Positions 1-7,712 are shown, counted from the first letter of the stretch. The stretch: DNA of 8,778 bases from VRUG01 sp965372745 (GCA_965372745.1 CBDVDM010000046.1:1-8778), one strand, 5' to 3'. Notes: generated by a model from the letters alone, not told the origin. Numbers and translations: made by a program.

Positions 1-2
1 TT

Positions 3-806
3 GAACTTGCAGCGAAGCTGGAGACGGAAAAGCATCAATCAATCGCGGTGGTTAATCTTTTGATTCTGATAGACGGGCTGAAAGAAGTCCGACTGGCAGA
101 TTTGGCGATTGCAAGATTAGATGATGATAGTATGGTGATTCGCTACTGGGCGGTTCATGCTGTTACAAATCCGGGTATTATCGCGAAATTAAATTCCGAA
201 AAAACGAAACCGGCATCGGAAATTACTGTCAAGTTGTTGCAGCTCGTCGAGAGCAGCAGTGATGAAATACTGGTTCTGATGTCGAGATTCGCTGTCGGGA
301 TTGACGTGCGTGAAGGCGAGGAGCTGTTGCTTAAGATTGCGAATCTGCGAATCAGTAAATATGCAAACTGGGATGTGGAATACGAACATCTTGATAGCGT
401 TGTCTTGAATGGCCTGTGTGATAAGCTGGCTTCTTCGCCGAACGGCGCAACAGTTGGTAGAAGTTTTGGCCGACTTTATTCGTGCGTAATACAGAGATAT
501 GTCAAGGGCAGAAATATTCTAAGTGCGGCTCAAAAGGGAAAACTGGCATCGGTATTGACAGAGATAGAGAGAAGCTGCGTCAGCAGGATTCTGGAAAAAC
601 CACAGGCGACGATTAAAAGAGCACTCGAACATGAGGATATAACATCACTTTTATTAGAGCACAGCAGATTACTCGGCGACCAGACCAGGGCTGGACAATT
701 GGCGGAAAAACTCGGTTTCGATTATGGTACAAATGCTGACGGCAGCAGACGTATCGAACCGCCTGGGTTGCCTGACCCACCTGAAGAATTGATTAGTGGT
801 GATTAA
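3..806 (+). CDS. HEAT-repeat-like protein, 5' partial
   Basis: This reading frame is open from the left edge, with coding already running at base 3 (it reads ELAAKLETEK...), so the true start lies outside the window. 267 residues are visible. The sequence is almost all predicted helix, with Leu/Ile/Val/Ala spacing like HEAT or ARM repeats. The clearest unit is LADLAIARLDDDSMVIRYWAVHAV, which has the usual acidic turn between two helices. Later helices are more divergent and the protein ends in a Pro-rich acidic tail (PPGLPDPPEEL). I see no catalytic motif, and no membrane segment in the visible part. Such proteins are usually scaffolds for protein-protein contacts, so the function is unknown. 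The stop lies 44 bases before the opp operon, so co-transcription is possible. The frame is well supported; the family call is moderate. Confidence 0.8.
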   Translation, partial: ELAAKLETEKHQSIAVVNLLILIDGLKEVRLADLAIARLDDDSMVIRYWAVHAVTNPGIIAKLNSEKTKPASEITVKLLQLVESSSDEILVLMSRFAVGIDVREGEELLLKIANLRISKYANWDVEYEHLDSVVLNGLCDKLASSPNGATVGRSFGRLYSCVIQRYVKGRNILSAAQKGKLASVLTEIERSCVSRILEKPQATIKRALEHEDITSLLLEHSRLLGDQTRAGQLAEKLGFDYGTNADGSRRIEPPGLPDPPEELISGD

Positions 807-812
807 ATACGC

Positions 813-842
813 GCGACACAATACACAACGGACAAATATAAT
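813..842 (+). promoter_or_regulatory. Candidate sigma70-type promoter for the opp operon
   Basis: A perfect TATAAT lies at 837-842. Upstream, GCGACA (813-818) matches four of six bases of the -35 consensus with an 18-base spacer. A start 7 to 8 bases beyond the -10 would fall at about 849-850, directly before the oppA ATG at 851, so the transcript would be leaderless or nearly so. The absence of a Shine-Dalgarno sequence before this ATG agrees with that. The region is AT-rich, so a chance match is possible. Confidence 0.4.
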
Positions 843-850
843 TAAAGCAA

Positions 851-2629
851 ATGAACTTTAAGTTAAAGTTTTTAAGCGTTGCATTTGCGGCGATGTTGTT
901 GATTATTGCAGGATGCGATAGTTCAACGTCAATCGTTGACAGCAACGAAGTTGTTCTGTATAGTGCGTTAGCAGCCAAGGTGAGGGGGCTCGACCCGGGT
1001 GATATCGGAGATACGACTTCATCTCTGGTAGCCAGCCAGATTTTTGAATGCCTTTACCAATATCACTATCTCAAACGTCCGTATGAGTTGATACCTGCAC
1101 TTGCTGAAGGTATGCCGGAGGTTAGTAATGACGGTCTTACCTTTACTATAAAAATCAAAAAAGGCATTCATTTTGCAGATGATGCCTGCTTTAAAAGCAA
1201 CAAAACAAGAGAACTAAAAGCAGGTGATTTTGTTTTTGCATGGAAAAGAATAGCCAATATTAAATACCTTAGCAAAAACTGGTGGATTTTCGATAACAGG
1301 ATAGTTGGGCTCGATGAGTTTCGTGAGTATACCAAAACCTGCAAAAGGACAACAGATGTGGATTATTCCCGCCAGGTTGAAGGATTGCAGGCGAGTGATG
1401 ATTACACGCTCGTTATAAAACTCAAAAGAGCGTGGCCGCAAATAACATATCTTCTGGCACATCTGCCTACCGCTCCAATTGCAAAAGAGTCAATCGATTA
1501 TTATGGCAGGGATATTATAAATCACCCTGTGGGGACTGGGCCTTTCAAATTGAAACGATGGCACCGTGGAAGTTATATTGAGCTGGTTAAGAATCCTAAT
1601 TTTAGAGATGAATTTTATCCACACGGAGGGGCGGATGCCGGTGTGCCATTACCGATGGTTGACAAAATCCTGATGATGATTGTGCAGGAAGACCCACCGA
1701 GATGGTTTCTGTTTGTGCAGGGCAAAATTGATGCCTCAGGAATTCCTAAAGATAACTTTAACGAGGCGATTGACCAGAGGGGTGGATTGACAGCCCTGAT
1801 GCAAAGGCGAAATATCCATCTGCGTGTGTTTCGCGACCCGAGCACATACTGGCTCGGCTTCAATATGGATGATGAGCTGTTAGGCGGGAATAAACCGTTG
1901 CGGGAAGCTATAAGTTGCGCTGTTGACCGAAAGAAATACATTGAGTTGTTTACTAATAATCGAGGCGAGGTGGCCTATGGCTTTGTCCCTCCATTGCTGA
2001 AGGCATATAATCCGGGAATTGGAGAAACGGTCAGAACGGGATATAATCCTGAAAGAGCCAGGCAATTAGTTGAAAAGGCAGAGGAAATTCATGGAGGCAG
2101 ATTGCCTAAACTGACGCTTGCGATGCCGGGGACGGATGTGGTTTTCAGACAGCGCGGAGAATTTCTTAAACGCTGCTTTAAAAGTGTCGGGCTGAGCGTC
2201 GAGATTGACTATATGGATTGGCCTACATTTCAAAACAAAATCAAAACTAAAAGCGCACAAATGTTTTCGCTTGGGTGGATAGCTGATTATCCCGATGCGG
2301 AGAATTTTCTACAGCTTTTCTATAGTAAGAATTCCTCGCCCGGACCAAATAATTTTAATTATTCCAATCCCGATTTCGACAGGCTATATGAGCAAGTCTT
2401 AACTATGCCTGACAGCCATGAACGCACCGAGCTTTATCGTAAAGCTGAGCAGATAGTTGTTGATGACTGTCCCGCAGTATTTTTGATGCATGGCGTTGCC
2501 TTTGTGCTGTATCATGATTGGCTGTACAATTATAAGCCTCATGCATTTGGATACGGGCTTAGTAAGTATCGCAGAATCGACAAGGCGAAACGTGTCGCTT
2601 ACAATGAGCTTTTCAGGACGAGCAAATGA
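851..2629 (+). CDS. oppA: Peptide ABC transporter substrate-binding lipoprotein (OppA-like)
   Basis: This is the binding component of an oligopeptide importer, solute-binding family 5. The N-terminus is a lipoprotein signal: basic start, hydrophobic stretch, and lipobox IAGC with the lipidated Cys at residue 22. Family features appear in order: LTFTIKIKKGIHFADD (about 96-111), HPVGTGPFKLKRW (225-237), and GWIADYPDAENFL (475-487). In E. coli OppA the Asp of the comparable GWCADY motif contacts the peptide alpha-amino group; here that would be Asp479. At 592 residues it is slightly longer than typical OppA. It overlaps oppB by 4 bases, showing one operon. No Shine-Dalgarno precedes the ATG. Substrate specificity (di-, oligo- or murein peptide) cannot be read from sequence alone, so the symbol is by family and context. 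Confidence 0.93.
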   Translation: MNFKLKFLSVAFAAMLLIIAGCDSSTSIVDSNEVVLYSALAAKVRGLDPGDIGDTTSSLVASQIFECLYQYHYLKRPYELIPALAEGMPEVSNDGLTFTIKIKKGIHFADDACFKSNKTRELKAGDFVFAWKRIANIKYLSKNWWIFDNRIVGLDEFREYTKTCKRTTDVDYSRQVEGLQASDDYTLVIKLKRAWPQITYLLAHLPTAPIAKESIDYYGRDIINHPVGTGPFKLKRWHRGSYIELVKNPNFRDEFYPHGGADAGVPLPMVDKILMMIVQEDPPRWFLFVQGKIDASGIPKDNFNEAIDQRGGLTALMQRRNIHLRVFRDPSTYWLGFNMDDELLGGNKPLREAISCAVDRKKYIELFTNNRGEVAYGFVPPLLKAYNPGIGETVRTGYNPERARQLVEKAEEIHGGRLPKLTLAMPGTDVVFRQRGEFLKRCFKSVGLSVEIDYMDWPTFQNKIKTKSAQMFSLGWIADYPDAENFLQLFYSKNSSPGPNNFNYSNPDFDRLYEQVLTMPDSHERTELYRKAEQIVVDDCPAVFLMHGVAFVLYHDWLYNYKPHAFGYGLSKYRRIDKAKRVAYNELFRTSK

Positions 2630-3567
2630 TTACATATATCATACGCCGACTCTTTTATACGGTACCAATTGTATTTGGCGTGTTGCTGGTTACTTTTGTG
2701 TTGTTTAATGTTGTCGGCGGTGATGTTACCGACCAGATTGCCGGAAAATCAGCCTCCAAAGAAGTCAGAGAAGAGATACGCAGGGAATATGGCTGGGACA
2801 AACCACTGTTTCTTGCCTGGGACAATCAGTTTTTCGCCTATCTGAAGAACGCTGCTACTTTCAATTTCGGACGTTCATGGAGCGACCGCGAATTGATAAT
2901 CGATAAAATCAAGCGTGGTGCCGGGCCGTCACTTTCATTGACAATCCCAATGTTTTTCGGGACAGTTGTTATTTCGGTCAGCCTGGCGTTGATAGTGGCG
3001 TTTCTGCGCGGAAGCGTAATTGATGTTTTGGCGGTTCTGGTTTGTGTGGCAGGTATGAGTATGCCTTTTTTGAGCTTTATTCTCTTTGGGCAGTATTTCC
3101 TGGCATTTAAGTGGGGCCTGTTCCCGGTGTTTTTCTGGCCTGATTTATCGCCTTTGCGATATGTTGCTTTGCCGGTACTTATTGGTATTGTTGCAGGTTT
3201 GGGAAGGAATCTGCGCTTCTATCGAACTGTGATGCTCGACGAGATGCGCAACGATTATGTTCGTACCGCTTTTGCGAAAGGACTCGGCCCGGGACGTGTG
3301 CTGTTCAAGCACGTCCTGAAGAATGCGATGATACCAATTATTACGCAGGTGGTATTGGCTATACCATTTTTGTTTCTTGGTTCGCTGCTGCTTGAGAGGT
3401 TTTTTGGTATTCCGGGATTGGGGTATTTGATGATAGAGGCAATAGCAGCACGTGATTTCCAGGTTATCAGTGCAATGACCTATATCGGGGCTGTACTTTT
3501 TGTTGTATTTAATTTGGTGACAGATATCTGCTATTCACTCGTTGACCCGAGGATTTCTCTTGAATGA
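2626..3567 (+). CDS. oppB: Peptide ABC transporter permease, OppB/DppB type
   Basis: This is one of the two inner-membrane channel subunits. The N-terminus MITYIIRRLFYTVPIVFGV is the characteristic OppB/DppB opening: a short basic cytoplasmic piece, then the first membrane helix (about 9-30). Further hydrophobic segments lie near 108-127, 133-160, 178-193, 235-256 and 285-306, giving the usual six. The EAA coupling loop that docks on the ATPase is at about 211-234 (YVRTAFAKGLGPGRVLFKHV). The ending VDPRISLE is also typical (family form: DPR). Length 313 is normal. The start ATG overlaps the oppA stop as ATGA, and AGGA at 2615-2618 is a well-spaced Shine-Dalgarno lying inside oppA, so translation is probably coupled. 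Confidence 0.95.
   Translation: MITYIIRRLFYTVPIVFGVLLVTFVLFNVVGGDVTDQIAGKSASKEVREEIRREYGWDKPLFLAWDNQFFAYLKNAATFNFGRSWSDRELIIDKIKRGAGPSLSLTIPMFFGTVVISVSLALIVAFLRGSVIDVLAVLVCVAGMSMPFLSFILFGQYFLAFKWGLFPVFFWPDLSPLRYVALPVLIGIVAGLGRNLRFYRTVMLDEMRNDYVRTAFAKGLGPGRVLFKHVLKNAMIPIITQVVLAIPFLFLGSLLLERFFGIPGLGYLMIEAIAARDFQVISAMTYIGAVLFVVFNLVTDICYSLVDPRISLE
3549..3553 (+). promoter_or_regulatory. Ribosome binding site deciding the oppC start
   Basis: GAGGA lies inside the last codons of oppB, 6 bases before TTG 3560. No ATG in the right frame is near; the ATG at 3564 is out of frame. The site supports a TTG initiator read by ribosomes finishing oppB. Confidence 0.6.
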
Positions 3568-4513
3568 ACAGCACAGTATAATTGAGAAAAAACTGCCCAA
3601 AGGCCGAGGGCTTTGGTCTGATGGATTTCGACGGCTTCGTAAGCGCAAGCTGGCGATGGTCTGTTTTGCGATAATAATAATATACTTACTGCTCACAGTG
3701 TTTATCTATGCCGCAGAGCTTTGTGATTGTGAGATAGGACCTACAAGATGGGATGAAAAAGTCGGCAGCGAGTATGAATCGCCAAGTGCCGTGAATATTT
3801 TAGGAACAGATTTTTTGGGACGCTCGGTTCTTAGGAAGACCCTGTACGGCGTCAAAATTTCAATGACCGTTGCTCTTTGGGCTTCTGTTATCAGTATGGT
3901 TATAGGCGTTCCTCTCGGTGCAATAGCCGGCTATTTCCGTGGCTTTGTCGATGAAATAATTGTATGGCTCTACACAACTTTGAGTTCAATTCCTTATATC
4001 CTGTTGATATTGGCCTTTGCATTAGTGCTGAAGGACAAGACGATAAATTTGAGATGGGCGGGTTTGGGGGTTTTTGACCTGAGTGGAATAACGGCAGTCT
4101 ATCTTGCTATCGGCCTTACCAGCTGGGTCGGTATATGCCGATTGATTCGCGGCGAGGTGATAAAACACAAAGACCGCGAATATGTTCTGGCGGCAAAGTC
4201 GTATGGATGCAGTAACAGTCGAATTATATTCAGGCACATCATGCCCAATGTTTTTCATATTATTATTATCAACTTCTCACTTCGCTTTGTAAGTTTCATT
4301 CAGGCTGAGGTGATATTGAGCTTTTTAGGCCTTGGCGAGAAAAACCGCCCGAGCTGGGGAGCAATGATAGACACAGCCAGATTAGACCTGCCAAAGGGTT
4401 ACTGGTGGGAAATGACAGCGGCGACTGTGGCAATATTCCTTATCTCACTGGCGTTGAACGTTTTTGGCGATGCCATGAGAGATTCTCTCGACCCGAAACT
4501 AAGGATTCAATAG
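3560..4513 (+). CDS. oppC: Peptide ABC transporter permease, OppC/DppC type (TTG start)
   Basis: This is the second channel subunit. I place the start at TTG 3560 because GAGGA at 3549-3553 sits 6 bases upstream, an ideal Shine-Dalgarno. The frame is open further, to a TTG at 3542, but that start would put this GAGGA inside the gene and has no site of its own. The chosen start gives 317 residues and an 8-base overlap with the oppB stop. A basic N-terminal stretch (RRLRKRK, 24-30) precedes the first membrane helix (31-51). The family signature NILGTDFLGRSVL is at 79-91. The EAA loop is at about 207-231 (EYVLAAKSYGCSNSRIIFRH), followed by LSFLGLGEKNRPSWG (253-267) and the C-terminal DPKLR. All match OppC/DppC. 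The segment around 159-178 looks slightly longer than usual between helices. Confidence 0.94.
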   Translation: MNEQHSIIEKKLPKGRGLWSDGFRRLRKRKLAMVCFAIIIIYLLLTVFIYAAELCDCEIGPTRWDEKVGSEYESPSAVNILGTDFLGRSVLRKTLYGVKISMTVALWASVISMVIGVPLGAIAGYFRGFVDEIIVWLYTTLSSIPYILLILAFALVLKDKTINLRWAGLGVFDLSGITAVYLAIGLTSWVGICRLIRGEVIKHKDREYVLAAKSYGCSNSRIIFRHIMPNVFHIIIINFSLRFVSFIQAEVILSFLGLGEKNRPSWGAMIDTARLDLPKGYWWEMTAATVAIFLISLALNVFGDAMRDSLDPKLRIQ

Positions 4514-4517
4514 ATTT

Positions 4518-5528
4518 ATGAATAACAATGGGACGTTATTATCGCTTAAAAATCTTTCGACGCACTTCTTCACCGAAGATGGTGTTGCAAAAGCGGTGCA
4601 GGATGTAAGCCTTACAGTAAAAAAAGGCAAAACGTTTGCACTGGTCGGTGAAAGCGGCTGCGGTAAAAGCGTGACGGCACTGTCTATTATGCGGCTGATA
4701 CCGTCTCCGCCGGGCGAGATTGTCAGCGGTGAAGTTCTTTTCGGTTCAGGAGATTTGCTCGAACTAAGTGAAAAAAGAATGCGAAGTATCCGCGGCAATA
4801 AAATTGCAATGGTATTCCAGGAGCCGATGACCAGCCTTAATCCTGTTTATACGGTTGGTGAGCAGATTGTCGAGGCTATAAAGCTGCACCAAAATAAAAG
4901 CCGTGAAGCTGCATGGGCTGATGCGGTCGAGATGCTGCAGAGAGTTGGTATCCCTGACCCCGAGCAGCGTGTCAGCGAATATCCGCATCAAATGTCCGGC
5001 GGTATGCGACAGCGCGTGATGATAGCGATGGCAATTAGTTGCGAACCTTCACTTTTGATTGCCGATGAACCGACAACGGCTTTGGATGTTACGATACAGG
5101 CACAGATTCTGGACTTGCTCGACCGGCTGCAGGAGCAGAACCAGATGAGTATTTTACTGATAACACATGACCTGGGCATTGTAGCAGAGCGTGCAGATGA
5201 TATTGCGGTTATGTATGCCTCGAAAATAGTTGAAACATCAGATGCGAAATCACTTTTTACTGAACCTCTGCATCCTTATACGCAGGGACTTTTAAAGTCA
5301 CTGCCTCGATTAGGCTTCGAGGGTCGGAGGCTGCATACAATTGCCGGTAATGTGCCTGAACCGTTGAATTTTCCCAATGGTTGTAAATTTCATCCACGTT
5401 GTCCGATTGGTTGTGAAGATAAACAATGTCAAACTATTGAGCCTCAACTTCGTGAGGTTAAACCGGGCAGGTGTGTGGCCTGCTGGTATGCGCCGGACTA
5501 TGAAACAAAAGAAGAAACTAAAGATTAA
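4518..5528 (+). CDS. oppD: Peptide ABC transporter ATPase, OppD/DppD type
   Basis: This is a cytoplasmic ATPase subunit of the importer. All nucleotide-binding motifs are intact: Walker A GESGCGKS (44-51), Q-loop Gln101 in FQEPMTSLNP, signature SGGMRQ (160-165), Walker B LLIADE with catalytic Glu184, and switch His217 in ITHDL. The Oligo_HPY tail (LHPYTQGLL, 251-259) and a Cys-rich C-terminus follow, with Cys289, 295, 299, 304, 319 and 322. OppD-type subunits carry a conserved Cys set here, which in solved relatives binds an iron-sulfur cluster. Two Cys (299, 319) are extra relative to the usual four. MTSLNP and SGGMRQRVMIAMA favour the D rather than the F subunit. The gene begins 4 bases after oppC; AAGGA at 4501-4505 is 12 bases from the ATG, a long spacing for a Shine-Dalgarno. 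Confidence 0.95.
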   Translation: MNNNGTLLSLKNLSTHFFTEDGVAKAVQDVSLTVKKGKTFALVGESGCGKSVTALSIMRLIPSPPGEIVSGEVLFGSGDLLELSEKRMRSIRGNKIAMVFQEPMTSLNPVYTVGEQIVEAIKLHQNKSREAAWADAVEMLQRVGIPDPEQRVSEYPHQMSGGMRQRVMIAMAISCEPSLLIADEPTTALDVTIQAQILDLLDRLQEQNQMSILLITHDLGIVAERADDIAVMYASKIVETSDAKSLFTEPLHPYTQGLLKSLPRLGFEGRRLHTIAGNVPEPLNFPNGCKFHPRCPIGCEDKQCQTIEPQLREVKPGRCVACWYAPDYETKEETKD

Positions 5529-5538
5529 GAATTAAAAT

Positions 5539-6531
5539 ATGTCGGACACAAACGGACATTTATTGAAGGTTGATAATTTGAAGACCTATTTTTCAATAAA
5601 GAAAGGTCTTCTGCAGCGTACCATCGGCCATGTAAAGGCTGTTGACGATATCAGCTTTGCGATTGAATCGGGGAAAACGCTTGGTCTTGTAGGTGAAAGC
5701 GGCTGCGGCAAAACGACCGTTGCCCGAAGTATTATTCGCCTGATACCTGCAACGGCAGGACAGGCGGTTTTTGAGGGTGTGGATATTTTTAAGGCAGGCA
5801 GGGAGCAGTTGCAGCAGATTCGTAGAGATATTTCCCTTATTTTTCAGGACCCTTACAGCTCATTGAATCCGCGAATGACCGTTGGCAATATCGTTGGCGA
5901 GTCTCTGAAGGTCCACAAGGCAGTTACAGGCGGCGACCTTGTCGAGCAGGTTACTGAGCTGTTGAAAAAGGTTGGGTTGTCCGCCAGCCACATAAACCAG
6001 TATCCCCATGAATTTTCCGGTGGTCAGCGTCAGCGAATAGGTGTCGCAAGGGCCTTGGCATTGAATCCGAAACTGGTAATCTGTGATGAGCCGGTAAGTG
6101 CACTGGATGTATCGATTCAATCTCAGATATTGAATTTGTTGAAGGATTTGCAGGACGAATTCGGCCTGACATATCTATTTATCGCTCACGATTTGGCTGT
6201 CGTTGAGTTTATATGTGATGTTATTGCGGTAATGTATATGGGCAGGATAGTAGAAAAGGCCTCGTCAAAAGAGTTATATAAAAATCCGCTTCACCCTTAC
6301 ACCCGCGCTCTTATGTCAGCCATTCCTAAAGTAGATACTGTTCAGCGGGGCCGGCGAATGGCATTTGGCGGCGAGGTTCCGAGTTTGATACAGCCTCCTG
6401 CCGGCTGTCCTTTTAATCCGAGATGCCCCCTTGCTGACAGCGAATGCCTAAAACAGATGCCGCTGTTAACCGAAATCGATGAAAACCATTTCGTCGCCTG
6501 TTTTAAAGTAAAAGAAAAAGATAATAAGTAA
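5539..6531 (+). CDS. oppF: Peptide ABC transporter ATPase, OppF/DppF type
   Basis: This is the second ATPase subunit, expected to pair with the preceding one. Motifs are complete: Walker A GESGCGKT (52-59), Q-loop Gln103 in FQDPYSSLNPRMTVG, signature SGGQRQ (160-165), Walker B LVICDE with Glu184, and His217 in IAHDL. The insert KKGLLQRTIGHVKAVDD (21-37) before the core and the SSLNPR motif are typical of OppF/DppF. The C-terminal region has LHPYTRALMSAIP (251-263) and four Cys (290, 296, 303, 321) with the spacing known from the family, a probable iron-sulfur site. It starts 10 bases after oppD with no clear Shine-Dalgarno. The gene ends in three tandem in-line TAAG repeats. It is the last gene of the operon, since a 112-base gap with promoter-like sequence follows. 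Confidence 0.95.
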   Translation: MSDTNGHLLKVDNLKTYFSIKKGLLQRTIGHVKAVDDISFAIESGKTLGLVGESGCGKTTVARSIIRLIPATAGQAVFEGVDIFKAGREQLQQIRRDISLIFQDPYSSLNPRMTVGNIVGESLKVHKAVTGGDLVEQVTELLKKVGLSASHINQYPHEFSGGQRQRIGVARALALNPKLVICDEPVSALDVSIQSQILNLLKDLQDEFGLTYLFIAHDLAVVEFICDVIAVMYMGRIVEKASSKELYKNPLHPYTRALMSAIPKVDTVQRGRRMAFGGEVPSLIQPPAGCPFNPRCPLADSECLKQMPLLTEIDENHFVACFKVKEKDNK

Positions 6532-6573
6532 GTAAGAGGTTTTGTACGGATTCGTTATGCCACAATTATTTTT

Positions 6574-6601
6574 TTGAAAAGTATGCCAAATTATGCATAA
6601 T
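6574..6601 (+). promoter_or_regulatory. Candidate sigma70-type promoter for the FHA-GAF gene
   Basis: TTGAAA (6574-6579) and CATAAT (6596-6601) are separated by 16 bases, each matching five of six consensus bases. A second possible -10, TATTAT, lies at 6606-6611. A start near 6608 would leave a leader of about 35 bases with a GGGG run (6635-6638) 5 bases before the ATG at 6644. Confidence 0.45.
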
Positions 6602-6643
6602 ACGGTATTATAGGGATGAATCTCTATGTAAAAAGGGGCAATA

Positions 6644-7600
6644 ATGCGTCTAAGTGTAAAACAAAATGGTCAGCCTACCAGAGACTTCCAGTTTTCCAAA
6701 GGCCCTATCTCCATCGGCAGAAGACCCAACAACCTGCTGTCTTTGCTTGACAAGACAGTTTCAAAAGAACATGCGGTAATCTCTGCCGCCGGCGGTGGGA
6801 AATGGTTTATCGAAGACCTGGACTCAACCAACAAGACATATCTAAACGATAAGCCAATCAGTAAGGCTGAAATAAAGACGGGCGACCGTATCCGCATAAC
6901 CGATTTTACCATTGAAATAACTTTCGAAGAGGCTGATACCAAAACCGATGTCTCAGGCTCTTTGGAAGATACTCAAACCGGTGCCCCGGTTTCTTTGGAA
7001 GATACCAAAGCCAATAACTCAGGCTCTTTGGAAGATACGCTCAAGATCGAGGCGTCGCTGAAGACTCCTCAACACGAGACCGTAGTTAGAAGACCCGATG
7101 CTCATCATGCTCCTGCTATGAGGTTAGCTGCCAAAAGGCTGACACAGTTTTCATACGCCACCGAAGAAATATGCAAGGCCAAAGACCTCGAGGTCTTACT
7201 GTCGACCCTTTTGAAAATTATATTGAACCAGTTCACCGCATCACGCGTATGGTGTGCTCTGCGGGACCAGCCGAGAGGCCCGATTGTTCTGGAGGCCGGC
7301 AAAAAACGGACCGGCCAAAAAGTCGAACTAAACGACCTGCAACTCAGCGAAAAAATCACAGAGGCAATGGAAAGAGGCCAGTCCATGGTTATGCCGAGTG
7401 TTTCAGCTAAAATGGAAGAGAAGGAACGAATACGCTCTGCGATGATTGCCTGTGTTAAGCGTCCGAAAGGCTGTTTCGGCGTGTTATATGTTGACAACGC
7501 CATGATACACGACCATTACAGTCTAAGCGACCTGGATTACCTGATGCTCCTTGCTATGCACACCGCTGCTGTATTGAGAAACCACGGTATTGACAAATAA
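6644..7600 (+). CDS. FHA domain plus GAF-like domain signalling protein
   Basis: A 318-residue cytoplasmic protein with two domains. The FHA domain (about 1-96) has the phosphothreonine-binding set intact: Gly25-Arg26, Ser40-x-x-His43, and Asn63 in DLDSTNKTYLN. A linker (about 97-160) holds three tandem 11-residue repeats with core SLEDT (Thr110, Thr121, Thr132). Residues about 165-312 look like a GAF domain: helix, strands, FGVLYVDNAM (278-287) and the final helix SLSDLDYLMLLAMHTAAVL, which matches GAF ends in FHA-GAF regulators. There is no kinase, cyclase or DNA-binding domain, so it is probably an adaptor or sensor. The start is ATG with GGGG 5 bases upstream. Third positions seem richer in C than in the neighbours (by eye). 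FHA is certain on motifs; GAF is likely. Confidence 0.9.
   Translation: MRLSVKQNGQPTRDFQFSKGPISIGRRPNNLLSLLDKTVSKEHAVISAAGGGKWFIEDLDSTNKTYLNDKPISKAEIKTGDRIRITDFTIEITFEEADTKTDVSGSLEDTQTGAPVSLEDTKANNSGSLEDTLKIEASLKTPQHETVVRRPDAHHAPAMRLAAKRLTQFSYATEEICKAKDLEVLLSTLLKIILNQFTASRVWCALRDQPRGPIVLEAGKKRTGQKVELNDLQLSEKITEAMERGQSMVMPSVSAKMEEKERIRSAMIACVKRPKGCFGVLYVDNAMIHDHYSLSDLDYLMLLAMHTAAVLRNHGIDK
6959..7038 (+). repeat. Three tandem 33-bp repeats encoding SLEDT units
   Basis: The 14-base core tctttggaagatac occurs at 6959-6972, 6992-7005 and 7025-7038, exactly 33 bases apart, so the frame is kept and the unit is 11 residues. The first and third copies share 21 identical bases (6952-6972 and 7018-7038), while the middle copy differs in the flank (PV rather than SG before SLEDT). 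This looks like recent in-frame duplication within the linker of the FHA-GAF protein. Confidence 0.85.
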
Positions 7601-7712
7601 AACCAATTCAATTTAATAAGCGCGCTTTGCATAATGACGATTCTCCATAGGATGCCTTACGGAATTTACATAATCGGCTTACCACTCCTTTGCCGGCGGG
7701 AATCTTTCGCAG

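Noticed and set aside
48..50. GTG as the start of the HEAT-like protein
   Set aside because: The frame continues without a stop to the left edge with the same helical character, and no Shine-Dalgarno precedes this GTG. The gene is better treated as 5' partial.
3542..3544. TTG at 3542 as the oppC start
   Set aside because: It has no Shine-Dalgarno of its own, and it would place the good GAGGA site inside the gene. TTG 3560 fits better.
6529..6537. Tandem TAAGTAAGTAAG after oppF as a repeat element
   Set aside because: Three 4-base units are too short to call more than tandem stop codons.
6541..6575. Intrinsic terminator after oppF, suggested by seven T's at 6569-6575
   Set aside because: Only very weak stems of 3 to 4 bases precede the T-run, and the T-run overlaps the proposed -35 of the next gene.
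7105..7503. 132-codon open frame on the minus strand inside the FHA-GAF gene
   Set aside because: It lies wholly within a well-supported gene, has no recognisable domain, and reads like the complement of GAF coding sequence. Similar antisense frames inside oppA (for example 1615-1941) were dropped for the same reason.
7618..7627. Palindrome AAGCGCGCTT as a terminator or operator
   Set aside because: It has no loop and no following T-run. A single 10-base palindrome without a second copy is weak evidence.
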